Under the pieces are notes generated by a model. It had not been told where the DNA came from. It worked only from the letters and a program-made list of their open reading frames with translations, and did no database searches. A stretch of DNA of 64,000 nt, taken from Nansenia antarctica. Taxonomy: Eukaryota; Chordata; Actinopteri; Argentiniformes; Microstomatidae. Numbering within the stretch: the first letter of the stretch is position 1; each line of letters starts with the position of its first letter. The DNA lies in assembly GCA_963989245.1 (NCBI GenBank), contig OZ022341.1:57326628-57390627 (forward strand), given 5' to 3'. The position numbers and the translations under genes were made by a program. Below are positions 22,375 to 35,500 of this stretch, piece by piece.

Positions 22375-22461
22375 GACAGAAGGCCATCGGAGAGGCGTGT
22401 CCACGTGAGGGACTTGACATAGTGAAGTGTGAGGGCACGCTCTCCTGAACGGTGAGGATAG

Positions 22462-22611
22462 TGTAACGATCCTGTATGAGGCCCGTTAACAGCTCCACCA
22501 AGGGAGTTAACTCTCTTGGTCTAATGGTTAGCGCGGTCGTCGGTTATGCGGGAGATCGGGGTTCGATTCCCGCATGGGGCGAGTTACACTACCAAGTCTC
22601 CGTTCGCTACA
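22462..22611 (+). repeat. 3' LTR with Pol III A and B boxes
   Basis: Second copy of the terminal repeat. A box TGGTCTAATGG at 22517-22527 and B box GGTTCGATTCC at 22560-22570 are both perfect. Differences from the 5' copy are three transitions and a few changes near the 3' end (CTACCAAGTCTCCG versus CTAGAAGTTTCCG). The substitutions keep both promoter boxes within consensus. Confidence 0.72.
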
Positions 22612-22716
22612 ATATAATGAAAAAAGAGAATCAAATGTTTAAGAGAAACAGTGAAAAAGTTTAAGACCAAGAAGATTTAATTATGACACACGTCCAGCTA
22701 CATGATAAAAGCGTGA

Positions 22717-23265
22717 TTACATGTATGTCTTAAGATCTCGCTTAAAAGTTCCCACAGTTTCAGCCATTCGTAGGTTTTCTGGCATGGTATTCCAGAGGCT
22801 GGGGGCATACAAACTGAGGGCTGCCTCCCCATGTCTCTTGGTCCTGGCTCTAGGGGCCGTTAAAAGTTCAGTGCCAGAGGACCTCAGGGACCTACTTGGT
22901 GTATATCTTACAAACATGTCTGACATGTATTCAGGCGTGCGATGGAGTGATTTATAAACTAATAAAAGAACCTTAAAATCTATTCTAAAACTGACAGGTA
23001 GCCAGTGTTATGATTGTAACATTGTTGTGATGTGTGCCCTTCTTCTGGTCTTAGTGAGGACTCGTGCTGCAGCATTTTGTATCATTGGAAGTTTACTAAC
23101 AGCTTTCTTTGGTATAGGCCAGACAGGATAGCGTTACAGTAATCCAGTCTACTAGTAATAAAAGAAAGAAAAGGAAAGAAAAGGTTTCACCTTAGCAATG
23201 TTTCTCAGGTGATAAAAGGATGTCACATTCTTAATATGCGCCTCAAAATTAAGACCTGATTCAAA
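22717..23265 (-). pseudogene. L2-type LINE reverse transcriptase C-terminal region, broken
   Basis: Characteristic L2 blocks are readable in order: HIKNVTSFYHLRNIAK (near 23190-23240), DYCNAILSGL (near 23115-23145), HWLPVSFRIDFKVLLLVYKS (near 22950-23010), then SLRSSGTELLTAPRARTKRH and APSLWNTMPENLRMAETV up to FKRDLKTYM at 22717. Several frame changes and a stop just before HWLPV show it is dead. The longest intact piece is 22717-22926, starting at an internal Met. Confidence 0.8.
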
Positions 23266-23269
23266 GATT

Positions 23270-24375
23270 CAGAGAATACCAAGAGAATACCTTTTGATGA
23301 CAAGCTTCAAATTGGAGTGAATTAGCCTTTAAATTAGCCTTTGTTCGCTCCTTTAACATGCAGCTCTTTAGTCCCAGTCAATGGATGTCATTCAAAAAAG
23401 CCTGTTTTCGGAAAAGAAAACTACTTTTTTAAAAAGGGTTACTGTACTGTGCTTCTCAATACAAAGACAAATTGAATGCCTGGAAGTTGTCTTGTGGCCC
23501 TAGACACAGGCATGCAGACACGTACTCAAGGTCTTCAAGGAGGCATTGTTATTGCAATATGCACCATGGAAATGTTTGAGTGACTTGATACAAAGTGATT
23601 CATCCCTCTAGCCCTCCCTTTTCTTTGACTCCAGCAGAACAATGACAGTAATTCTTCTGGATGTCCGGACTGTCACTTCTGTAATCAGGGCCTGCCACAC
23701 TCCAACGTGAGGAGCCCGCTCTTTTGGAACATTCCACATTCAAGGTCCATTAGCTCTAACCAGTGCAGTACCTCAGCCTGGAAAGCATGTCCTTGAAACA
23801 AATGTGTATAGAAAAAAGGCACGAGTGCAGGGGAGAGTGGGTCAGATATTGGGAAATCTGGATTAAGCCTATGCGAGACAGCGGTAGTTATCACTGCATT
23901 ATGACAGATGCCATTAAATCCTACATATTGTGTGTGGCCCTCATCTACAGTGAAGTGTAACATTCATTTGCTGTGTGGTAACTAGGTTAAATGAGCCTGG
24001 TATGGTTAATTGCGGTATCACTGCAGCAGTCAGACAGCAATTATCTTAAAACCTTTGAAAGAGTGTGTTTTCCATGTAATGGGGACTATCTATTCTGTCT
24101 GGAAAAAATATACGCCCAGGTTACTGTCACTGAACAGCAACATTGGACTGTAACAGATCCTATTGGAGTAATTCATGCACATCTGGGTTTGTAGCTTTTT
24201 ACTCAATGTTCCATTTCACCAGTGTTGACATTATAATGAATGGAGAGAGTTTAGGTACCTACGGTACTGTATGTTACCATCTACATTACCCTGCCATAGT
24301 TCATGAACAACTATATTTCTTCTCTTCTCTGATGGGGAATTTCATTGGGAGCTCATTGGGGGGGATAGGGCCAAT
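23270..24375. other. unassigned sequence
   Basis: No recognisable gene or transposon. Confidence 0.4.
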
Positions 24376-24378
24376 GTG

Positions 24379-24529
<151 letters not shown>

Positions 24530-27385
24530 TGGGACAATCCTGCACAAGCAATATGGCTGTTAGCCAGGTACACAGGTTATGGATAAGGGGGGGTCACAGC
24601 CCCAGGGCAGATGTGATTACTGTATGGTGTGTCCACTGCAAACAAAACAAAAAGTTACTCACTGAAAATGGAAACGGAGTCAGAATAAGTCAGAATAACA
24701 CATCGGAGATAAGGGATGTATCAAAAGACAATATCTCTTGACCAATATATTGAGAGAGCACTCCTGTTTATCCAAATCATTTAGCAGATAATTGTGGTTC
24801 TGAGGTTAGTTTTATAATATGAAATCACTGATGAGCGAGTAATGAAGGGGCTCCTCCTCACCACTTATCTACATAACATTATCCGCTTAATGATTAGGGC
24901 CTTGAGACCTTGTGTAGAGTCTTGCCCTCAAGGGGATAGCCGTCATAGATCAGGATCTCTGCTTCACAGTAATAAACTCCACTGAGGTTTGTCCCTTTTA
25001 CAGAAACAGAAAAGTACAAAGTACAGAAAAGGAACAATCAACAAAAGGAGGGTGCGGATAATGAATCGCCTTGCCCTCCGAGACTACCTTTTGCATCATT
25101 TATGGAATAATGTGTCACCTGCAAAACATTCTGCTGTTCTGCGTCTCTCATTCCCACACTTATGTAAAAAGCAGTGGAGGTAATCCAATTCTTACAGTGT
25201 ATATGCCATGATCATGATTCAGAACTACCAGTTTAGTAGGTCAGAGGAAATCCTGTTCTCCTCACTTGCCTTACTTGACTTCTGTTTGTTGCATTTAGCC
25301 CATCGCCTCAACCTCATTGTCGGGAGTTGTGTTTATTATACTCCCCTTCTCATGTTAAACTCGCCCTTTGTGAGACCCGCGGGGGGCGGCTGCGTCCAAT
25401 CAAATGCAATGTTGATCAAAATGTGCAGAGCAGACTTCCTGCCAGTCTTGTGACTGGTCTGGGGCAGGAATGCTCAGGCGGCTCTGGCTGTGAGTTTGTT
25501 CCGCATCCTGCCCCGACTCCCTGAAAGAAGATACCACTCCTGTGGCACCATGCGGCCAGACAGTACAAGCTCGTCCTTACTGCAATTCTTCTGTGCCCCT
25601 AGCCTGGGGAAAGTGCTTTTCATGCTCTACTGTTTCCACAAAAAGACAGCTCCACTGACACTCCAAACCACTGGGAAACACGGACCTTCAGGCAGAATCA
25701 GATGACTGTAACCTACAGTACCCCTAATCTTCTCTGTTAGAATGAGAAAAGGCATGTTGCGTCTTTAAATTGATACATTTAACTTTACATAGTTACATTC
25801 AGCTTAATTACGTACTGTTGGATATGAACATGATTTGTTGAAACGCATTTCTGTATAGTTAAGTTCCTCAAGTCTGTTATAGCTTGATCATAGAATGATC
25901 AAATCGTGTCGAAAAAGCTTTATCCCTAGACCAAACAGTACTTGAGGCATTTTAGAATCTCGTCGTTCATTCTTAGTGTAATGACCTCATAAAACCAATG
26001 AACGTGTGATAATTGTAAAGCCACAATCATTTCCACTTAAATTCACTTTGTGGCTCCACATAACAAACAGCCTAGACAAGCAGGGATCTAAGACGACTTC
26101 CTCTGTCCTGATCAGAGCTCAGAGCTATGGGCCACCAGGGAGCATGATGGCTCTCTCATTCCTCACACCTAAATGTGGGGATCTCAGAAAACAAGTTGAA
26201 GTAGGCTAGAATGTAAACGGACACAACTTGGTATTAAGGCTGTAAATGTCCTTACCACCAGTGACTTGTTATCTCAGGTTAACACACTTTAAAGTTTGTC
26301 ATTACAATAACACTAAGGAACTATTAAGCTAGATCTCCATGTTAGTCCATTTAGCTAGTTATCCATGTCCAAGAGTCGAGATCAGGACACTGTGCACCAC
26401 ATTATTGGGTCGGTTACTGAGACAGTAAGCTAAAGAACTACATTTTCGGATTATTTTCACATACCCATGACATAATAAGGTCTATTTCAATGATACATGT
26501 TAATAGATGTTAAGATTTTCTTTTTTAGTTGAAATAACTACTATTTGGGAGGAAAAACAGTCTAAAGCCCTCTCAAGATAATACATGTTATATTACGCCC
26601 AATGTGGGTCTACCAGTCTATGACATTTCAAAACCCAAGCGTGCAATATTCTATGACACATTGTATTAGAAACTTCTATAATGTATTCACAAAGTAAGTT
26701 GATTTGTTATTTGTGAAACATCTTCACAAGAAATGGTGAAGCCTTGTCAGTTAGAATAACCTCAGTGTTTCTCTGACAAAAATGCTTTTGTGATTGTGCA
26801 AATCAAAGAAATAAGCTGCCTGTCTCAAATAGCACTTGTCAAAGGGTTTGAGTGACAGAGATTGCAGAGGATACGCTTTCAGACCACACATTTCCGGGCT
26901 GAAGTACTTTGCAAATCTGGCTTACCAGCGAGGCATAAAGAACTGTCGCGTTGCTTCAGAGAGGGTTGCTTTTCATAAAACTTTGTCTTTCTGACCTTTG
27001 ACAGCATTTCAGACTAAACTTTCAGTTGAGTTTTTATCCCTGGATGTAAAGTATTAGTTCTAAATGTGTTAGCAAACCTTTTCTTAAATTGAAAATGCAT
27101 AATGAGTTTATTCAGATGTTTCAATGATATTGTCTGTCTGAAGGTATTCGTCCAAACCGATTTTTTTCAAGTCCCCAGGTAGTAAAATGTTTTGCTCTTT
27201 TTGTGAGTATCCACCTGAAGACCTTTATGGGCAGTGTCACTGTAGAGCCTTCGGTAATCGTACCATAGATCTCTGCCAGATGGTGACCCTCCACCAGTGA
27301 TGCAATAATAGGGACTGGGCTTGTGCAAGCAAATTTTCTCTGGCTTGAGAGAGGTTTTCCAGAAGTCCCCTATTCTCTGATGCAG
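24530..27385. other. unassigned sequence
   Basis: About 2.9 kb with no recognisable gene. Frames near 24989-25183, 25208-25705 and 26006-26209 have no family features. Confidence 0.4.
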
Positions 27386-27845
27386 TTTAGAGTCCCTGTC
27401 TCTGCCCTCGGGTCTGGACAGTTTAAAGTCCCTGTCTCTGCCCTCGGGTCTGGACAGTTGAAAGTCCCTGTCTCTGCCCTCGGGTCTGGACTATCCTGTC
27501 TCTGCCCTCGGGTCTGGACAGTTGAAAGTCCCTGTCTCTGCCCTCGGGTCTGTCTGTCTGTCTCTGCCCTCGGGTCTGTCTGTCTGTCTCTGCCCTCGGG
27601 TCTGTCTGTCTGTCTCTGCCCTCGGGTCTGTCTGTCTGTCTCGGGTCTGGACTGTCTCTGCCCTCGGTCTGGACTATCCTGTCTCTGCCCTCGGGTCTGT
27701 CTGTCTGTCTCGGGTCTGTCTGTCTCTGCCCTCGGCTCTGGACTATCCTGTCTCTGCCCTCGGGTCTGTCTGTCTGTCTCGGGTCTGTCTGTCTGTCTCG
27801 GGTCTGTCTGTCTGTCTCTGCCCTCGGCTCTGGACTATCCTGCCT
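27386..27845 (+). repeat. variable minisatellite, 13 copies of a CTCTGCCCTCGG core
   Basis: Thirteen copies of CTCTGCCCTCGG are separated by alternative linkers: GGTCTGGACAGTTGAAAGTC, GGTCTGTCTGTCTGT, or CTGGACTATCCTGT. The linkers recur in higher-order groups, showing repeated block duplication. The array stays open for 188 codons on the plus strand and 165 on the minus strand, but only because of its repetitive composition. I see no reason to call a protein. Confidence 0.92.
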
Positions 27846-27849
27846 TTCC

Positions 27850-28537
27850 TGCAGCTCAGTCTCACAAAAAGCTGCAGTCATTGAAATGATTACAAATGAA
27901 CTATCAAGATCCACTGACAACTACACTTCAACTACTGCATCTATACTGCTATGTCATATTTGGGTCATGGCTTACTAGTATCATCACCATAACCACCACT
28001 GAAAATAGCACCATTTCAACCTCCCTATTGCAAAAAGAACAATATTCACTTCTTCCCTCTATGGAAATATTCTTCTTCTGTGATGTTCCCTGCTCCACTT
28101 CATAGTGGCAACAGCAAGGCATTCCCTTCCAGAAAGAGTTAATACAATTGTTGTACTCTCCTGGTCAAGGTGAAGGTCACAGCTGACACAAATTCGCCGC
28201 TGTTCTGTTTCAGGTTATCTCTAATAAAGGGCAACAGCCTTGCCCCTTCACACTTTACTGTCAGGGTGACAGACCTGTTCCTCTAAAGAAAAAAAAAAGC
28301 TGTGGAAACAGTAAGGTTTTATGCGAGGGGATGCAATATAGTGTACAAACTTATGCACAAATTAATTACACCTGTAACCCAAAACAAACTTACCAACAGC
28401 CTAACAATAACTTGCTTTTCATTGCATTTTCTGTAGATATCTTCAGTCAAAGAAAGAGGCCTGAAATACACTTTAGAAAGCCTGCCAATTATCAAAATAC
28501 AAAGTTGGCAATTTGTCTGCTCTATTTTTTAAAACAG

Positions 28538-28538
<1 letters not shown>
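27850..28538. other. unassigned sequence
   Basis: No recognisable feature. Confidence 0.4.

Positions 28539-28592
<54 letters not shown>
28539..28592 (+). repeat. (CA)n microsatellite
   Basis: An uninterrupted CA array of about 54 bp. Confidence 0.97.
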
Positions 28593-28593
<1 letters not shown>

Positions 28594-31500
28594 TTATAGT
28601 TTCTGTGCCTCAGCTCCTGTGCTGGGGTTCCTTGACAAGGTAATCAGTAGTTGGCTCGGCTTCAAACAAGCCTGGGCCTGAGCTGTACTAATACAGCAGT
28701 CGACATGTTCAAGGTTATTACTCCTGATACAGACGGCTTGCTACTTTCTGAAGTGACTGCCAGAGTTATAAAAGTATAGACTGTATATTGCTAAGAAAAG
28801 AATAATAATAATTCCCTTATTAGACTCTCTCCTCACATCTTCAATAACCCAACAATGTAATAAAATGAACAATCGAGCCACTGGAATTGAATTTGTAACT
28901 CTAGGGAATAGGAATTAAACTTTTTAATTCAATTAAGTACTTCAAAATTCATTTTCCATGTTTATTTGTACTAATTGTGAGCTACATTTTTTTTTATCAT
29001 ATAATGTTGAGATACATTTGACAAACAACCCAAAGTCCTACTTAATAAATATAATATAAATTCCTATATTTATTTAGGTTATCAAGGCTGTGATAGTTTA
29101 TCACAGAAAGACTCTATGTGGACAGGATCAAAATCCAAGTGATCTCTGGAATGAGAACGAGAGGAGGAATGAGAAAAAATCAAACCCATATGGATTACAT
29201 ATTTAATTCCCAATAAGTTTTCTGAACCAAGGGGCCAGAAACCATAACCTCACTTATTCTGGTTATTCCTAGCTAGTGGGCATAATTGACTTGCTTGGCT
29301 TTCCAAGGCATGCGATATACATGAATTAAGAGTTAGTTAATTGCATCATTCAAATTCATTCAACATTGTAGCCCCAAGCTGTCTTCTTTTGCACAATAAC
29401 ACAAGTCATGTAGAACATTAGAAAGGTAGAAAATCAAACACCTTAAATCTGCTTTTGATAGGTTCTTCACAATGTATTTTAGTGATTCAATACAACTCAC
29501 ATAACTCCCAAAACCATGTTAATGTGATTCTATTTTATTTTTCACAGATTTGTTAAATCATTAAAGATATGTGGGAGTTTTGGTTGTTTCCAAATATATC
29601 CCAAACTGTACTGTAGCTGTTGCATACAATAAACACTCTCTTACCTTCTCATCATCGGGAGAGGAGCAATACTGGAGTGCATGGCAGTTGTTGGGGGTTT
29701 GAAAAACTGAACAGTGACTTGTTCATCAGTATTCCCACCACCCGTTTATGGGTGACTTAAGCTTCAAGTGAAAGAGCTTCAAGAACCACACACATTCCCT
29801 AAGGTTCAGATTGCTTTCCTTTAAATTAGCTCCAAGGCCATTATCAATGTTTCCTTTCTCCAATCCATTAAAAACAATGTTGCTGTAATATGGGGAATGC
29901 ATAAATGTTCTGTGCAGACTGTAAGCAGCCTGTTGTCTTGGATGCTTTGCAGGATTAGCCTTTAGAGACAGAGGCTCTCATCCCTAAACAAAGCAGCCCC
30001 CTTGGGTTCTGCATTACAAACAATGAAGACACAATATCCACACAGCCATGGACCAGCTCTTAGCTACTCCTCTGACCGGCCCTATCAGGTGGTGTGCCGG
30101 CCGTCAAAGGAACAGCCAGCAAGAAGGCTATCTTAATCACTCTCTCCACAGGGAGCACATGAAGGTGAAAAGGTGAAAATCTGGATATTTTTATGGTCAA
30201 GGTGCTTCGGCGCAGGCGCCAAAGGATGTATTTCGCAGGGTCTGTTGTTTCTGGCTTTTTCCAAAAAATAACAAAAAAAACCTGATGGATGGCTCCACTT
30301 ATGGTGATTCATTGTCTGAGTGAGAGGTTTTATGATGTTTCAGCGTGTCAGATGACGAAGCAGTTAACAGAAGGTCACACTGATTTGTGGTAGAGCAACA
30401 TGTATATGAGGTAAAACACATACACCTCTGGGGCCTTGTAATCTGGTCAGATGCCTGTGACCTAACCAGGGTCACTGGACTAAGATGGCTTTCTTTAAGG
30501 CCTCAGCCGTCCATGTAGTGGGATGGAAGTTAACTTATCTCTCACTCACTCTCACGTTTAACAAGCAGCCATTTAATCTGGAGGTCACTGACACATTTTT
30601 CAACTGCCGAGTGTCGACACAGTTGAGGATACGTTTGCTACAGTCCTTTTGGGATTGGTGTGGGTGAGAATTGAATGTCGGATGGATTCACACTAACATC
30701 TGCAAAAAAATCTCAATTAAACTACTTTGACCTTTAGTTTACATGAAATACCACCAGTCTCATTATTCTGAAAGATAACAAGAGACAGGAGGACTATTTA
30801 AGTGTTAACGCTAATGGTCACACTGCATAGAAGAAGAATTGTTTCTGCCTATAACCTTAGAATGGAGGAATACATTATCTGATGTGAATGCACTGAAGGG
30901 AGTATAGTGGTATTCAGCTGCCATCTTGGAACCTTTCTTTGGAGAATCTCATCAGTTATTCGTATGACACTGTATCACACTGTAAATAATGTTCCTAGAA
31001 AACATAAAGATGTGTTTGTGTGACTTCTGTGTTTCCACAAAACATTGTGTTAGCAACTACGTGCGTGGCAGTTAGGCAGTATTAGGTATTAACTTTGAGT
31101 GGTTAAAGGGATAGATATCTAATGAGTCTATGGACAAAAGACAAACCTCAATGCACACGTTGGTTCTCTTTATCTGGACACTATCACTAACTGTTACTGA
31201 CAGCCCACACGTTAACATCTTTACAGCTTCTCAGATATTACGTATTACAGTATATCGCACAGGATAAGTGAGAATCACATATTGCTTTCACATGCCATGG
31301 GATGAAAAGCATACTGTATGATACACAAGGAATCTTGTTCTTCCCCAAGGGTCCTGGTCATTTCACTATTGTGTGATCCAAGCGATTTATGAATGACTCG
31401 GGCATAAGCATGACAGGATTATCCATATAGCCTTCACAAAATGTAAGACAAAAGCATGGAATGTTGCAGCTTAGAATTTGTTTAGCCTCCAGAGCTGAGA

Positions 31501-31977
31501 AGACAGTCTGCAGCAATTTCACAAAGAGATCCTTGTTATTATTCACTGCCATAAATATTCATTTAATACACACATAGGGGGGAGAATCATGGATCGACCA
31601 CTGATGAGGTCACGTAGAAGGAGTGATACCAACAGTAGGGGGCTTTGTCTTTTAAGGTGGGGGATTTTCATGTACCTGCAATCTCTAATGTCGCATGAAA
31701 AGGTGGTTGCAGATACTGTCTTATCCTTTTATTTACATTGAGTGCTGTGTCCTTTGTCACTAAGTGATTGCAGTGATTTATCTTGTTATTAACGAGTGCT
31801 GTGTGTCTATTATTCAACTTTATTGATTGCGGTGTTTATTGAATGTGTGTATCTACTTTGCATGGACACGCACTGCATGCTACCAATTGTTTATAGTATC
31901 TCCTGTGCCACCCTTTGTCATCATTACACCCCACCAATGGTCCCGCAGTCCTATAAAGAGAGAGAGATTCAACTCAC
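28593..31977. other. unassigned sequence
   Basis: About 3.4 kb, AT-rich, no recognisable gene or transposon. Confidence 0.4.
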
Positions 31978-32079
31978 CTGGGTTCCCCAGGTCAGTACAA
32001 CCGTCTCCCAAACGCAGCTCATACCCACACCACAACGCAACTGATTCTTCTGGCTGGTTTCTGATGAGCTCTTCTTCCT
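31978..32079 (-). other. putative exon (unrecognised gene), 102 bp
   Basis: On the minus strand a T-rich acceptor tract TTTTTTTTTATCTTACACAG precedes 32079, and the donor CAG/GTGAGTTG follows 31978. The segment is open in two frames, and one of them joins in phase to the open frame of the candidate exon at 32512-32549, giving EEEELIRNQPEESVALWCGY as its start. I recognise no protein family. Good splice consensus alone arises by chance at this window size, so this is a weak call. Confidence 0.25.
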
Positions 32080-32511
32080 CTGTGTAAGATAAAAAAAAAT
32101 ATAAAAAAAAATAAAAAAATCATACACAAGATTGGTGTGAACTAATGGTGGTATAAGTTTGTGGTGGTGAATATTTCCTGTTTGTGACAGATGTCTGTAG
32201 CTGCCAAGCAACAGCGTTTACCAATGGGGTCCCAATCAAGACTTGACGACACATGGGTGTGTGAGGCGGCATCCATCCCTTGTCATGTTTTGGGGGGATT
32301 TGACAGGTCGAGAAATGGAACATCTGACTTACTAGCTGTGTGTGAGAGATTGATAATTATGTAAACAAACTACACCCTTATTTCAGGTTTCCCTACATTG
32401 TTTTGTTCTAGCTGCTTCTGCATCCCCGGCAATGGAGTGTTGTGCTGGAACAATAACATTTTAAACCTGTGATTCTATCTGAAAATAAAGAACCTATTAT
32501 TGTATACTTAC

Positions 32512-32549
32512 CTCTGACTCTGGTGTCTGTGTTGGTGTGGCCCAAGATT
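32512..32549 (-). other. putative 38-bp exon upstream of the 102-bp candidate exon
   Basis: On the minus strand CTTTTCTTTTTCCGGTTAG ends just before 32549, and the donor GAG/GTAAGTATAC follows 32512, a near-perfect 5' splice site. It reads ILGHTNTDTRVR in the frame that continues into 31978-32079. No family recognised. The pair could be part of a long non-coding RNA, an unrecognised gene, or chance. Confidence 0.22.
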
Positions 32550-35500
32550 CTAACCGGAAAAAGAAAAGTAATTTTTACAAAACTGTGACACACATAAGAC
32601 AAATGCTTTATAATGATACAAAGCTACAATGGCCCATCTTCAATTATCTCATAGTTGTTAGCATGTTGCTGTTCCTGAACGAAGCCAACACTAAAAATAG
32701 AATTGGAATCGAGCTCAAAACATGGTTGTTCTTTCACACTGAATATTTTAGTCAAATCACGCCATTGCCACATCACCAAACCCAAATACATACTCATAGT
32801 GGGAAAATATATGGCAGACTTGGAGCTGAAACATACATATACAGTAGTAGTTATGATGTACTTATGAATATAGATGATGACTGAATATAACGATACATTA
32901 CTGATTAATACTTTGAGTGTATTAAAGTGGAATATTATTGGATCATTTCTTAGCTAATTGTGCTGCCCCTGTAACATGATTTCCTACAAATGAGAGTATA
33001 AGGAAGAGTGGGGTTATGTGCCGGAAGATGCATTGTCTTTCCTTAAATGCCCCATTAGGCCTGAGCAAAAGGATTATGAGAGTCCTCATTAGTTAGCCTA
33101 TTGCTCACACTGACATACCATCTCTTTTATGGGTATCTCAGCCGTCAAGGGTTTGTGAACCATGTTAAAACAAGCAGTTGCATTGAAGAAATACTGTATG
33201 GAATTATGAATAATGCCTAAAAGGAGTCAGTCTCTACAATTATTTTGTGTGGAGTTCAAACAGCCTTTTGTGACAGAATCAAATATACAGGATAGTCTAA
33301 CAAATACAATGTTTTATTTTACTACTGTTGCTGTGGAATGACCGTCCCACACATTTTGAAAGTTGCTATAATGTGTATTATATATGTATAATGTGTTTAA
33401 GAGGTTTATTACTTTGTCTCTTTGGTAAAAAAAAAAAAAAAAAAACTGTTTCAGTATACTGAATCCATTTAATCATCTACAAATGCAAATGTGAAAATAA
33501 TCCAACACGGAAGGAAGCATATTTCAGTACTATTTTTACCCTCCTAATTGGAAACTGACTAAGACAATTATATCGTTCAGAGAGATGTGCAAAGACAGAT
33601 TAGCTACCAAATAGTATTAAAGGTCATGGAAGCTTAGGATTTCCATAAGTCATACAGAGTATCAACATCAACTTCGGGCAGCCAGTATGTCTGACACTGA
33701 CTGGTCAGTGGCCGGATGAGGTGGGAGGATAAAAAGGGACATTTCAGTTTTATTGTCTAAAAAGAGAAGAAGAGGATAAAACGGTACAGTGCACATTAGT
33801 CTACTGTCAAGGTTGAATAATTGGTCAGATCCTGCTCTTTTACTCAAGAACCTTAAGTGGTGTGTAATATTCCGGCAAATTACTGTCTGTAAAATGGTAG
33901 AACTGGCTCCATCTTTTTATGAGCTTATGAGCTTATTATGCCATAATATAATTTCCTAGCCAAAGACATACTGTACACCCATCCCACCCATTTGAAGGTG
34001 GACCCTATATTCTAATGTCACTTGGACTCACTTTTAACAACGCATTTTTTGCCATTTCATAATAATACCCAGCAAGAACTACGGAGAATAGCCTTTTTCT
34101 ACACAGTCTTCCAACCATCTGAAGCGCAACTCATCTCTGAGTAAAGTCTGAATGAGCAGTGTGTCTCTGTGACATCTGTGTAATCTCAGCCTCATCAACG
34201 ACAGACATTGATCACTGCCCATGAGAGAATACAGGTAAATCAATCAGCAGGGCAGGATAAAGATAGCATAGAGACCCAAGATCATCCACTCATCAATAAA
34301 GGTTGATGGTCCAGGGCAAAACTTCTGCTAACAACACAGTAGTGTGCACAGGAGTGCTGCAACTTTGCCCTTGGAAGATTGGATACCCACAGAACTGATT
34401 GCTGCTTCCCCGTCTGTTGTGGGCAAGCACTCTTGCAATCAATAAAGCAACGATAGTTAATAGATATGGGACCATATTAGATGCCTATATTTCCGCTCTT
34501 GTTTGTTTTTTGGCAGCAACACCAGCATTTACAAATTTGATGGCTGAAGTGTGTGTGTATTAATTTAATGGAGTATCAGGGGAGAGGTAAAGGGTGTCAA
34601 CGTGTTTCTCTCAACCATCAATTTTTCACCATAGGCCAGGAGCGATGCAAGCCAGCACTACTGTTCTCTGTTCTCTGGGGTACAGCTCTCTCTGTCTGAG
34701 AACATGGGTTCTAATTTTTACATTGAGTATCTTACTGTCCCATGATGATTGCAACATGCTTTCTTGGACATGGAGAATATCTACCATTGTGTTGTGTTTT
34801 TAATGAGAGGTAAAAAAAATACCCAATCCAATTCGTTTATTAACAACAATGTAACTTCAACCTAGGTGTAGAAATTCTAAACATATTTATGATCTACACA
34901 CTGTGATATATAGCCTGCAGCCATACACAGCTTAAATATGATCAAAGTTATCCCCATTTAAAGCCATGCACTACAGTAAACCTGTGACTTCATGTTATGA
35001 ATATACAGTACTTGGAAACCAATTAATTTAAGTGATTAAAGCTCTGGCTAACTAGACTGAAGTTGAGAAGATTGAGGTCAAACAGTGTTAATTTATTTTG
35101 TGAATCTCATATTTCTGGGTCTTCATACACAAATGATCAAAAGCACCCTACCACTGATGCAATGATTAATTCAGAGGAAGAAGATTGTTGCGTCCAAAAC
35201 TGATTAGAGAGGATGGACAATGACGTCTTTTTCCCTCAAGTTTCTCTGTGTCAAATTGGTAACATGATGTAGGAGGAGTCCGAAAAAGAACAAAAACTAA
35301 GATGAGGCGACTGTGGTTTCCCAGCAGAATTTATAATTTCACTGTCGCATTCAGATAAGTCTGAGAGACTACGAGTGTAGTGCTGTCAAAGCAGACATCC
35401 TGTCAGACTGAGATAAACAGCTTGTGATGCTTCTAATTGTTACATTTCATACCCATTTAGCCACCACACCATCACTGGCTTGACAAAGTGCATCCAAAAT

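Larger units (their letters stand above)
22204..22611 (+). mobile_element. 408-bp LTR-type miniature retrotransposon (TRIM-like) with tRNA-promoter LTRs
   Basis: Two direct repeats, 22204-22352 (149 bp) and 22462-22611 (150 bp), are about 96% identical and have TGTAACG...CGCTACA ends. ATAT lies immediately outside both (22200-22203 and 22612-22615), a plausible 4-bp target duplication. One base after the left repeat is TGGTGTCAGAA (22354-22364) followed by a near match to GTGGGAT. This is complementary to the 3' end of vertebrate tRNA-Leu plus CCA, that is, a primer binding site. The 109-bp interior has no coding capacity and ends in a weak purine-rich GGTGAGGATAG before the right repeat. Each repeat carries perfect tRNA-type A and B boxes. 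It lies within an L2 LINE 3' UTR. The alternative, a tandemly duplicated tRNA-derived SINE, does not explain the PBS, the TG/CA ends or the duplication. Confidence 0.72.
22057..23265 (-). mobile_element. L2-like LINE remnant (minus strand), interrupted by an LTR-type element
   Basis: On the minus strand the order is reverse transcriptase C-terminal region (about 23265 to 22717) and then a 3' UTR/tail (22680 to about 22057) whose end (plus strand GTCAAGGTTATTTATAGCACA) is typical of fish L2/CR1-type LINE ends. The copy is 5'-truncated. An unrelated 408-bp element is inserted within the 3' UTR at 22204-22611. Confidence 0.75.

Noticed and set aside
27323..27889. 188-codon open frame on the plus strand (and 165 codons on the minus strand)
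   Set aside because: It lies in a minisatellite whose low-complexity units avoid stops in several frames. The peptide is a repeat of the DNA unit with no family features.
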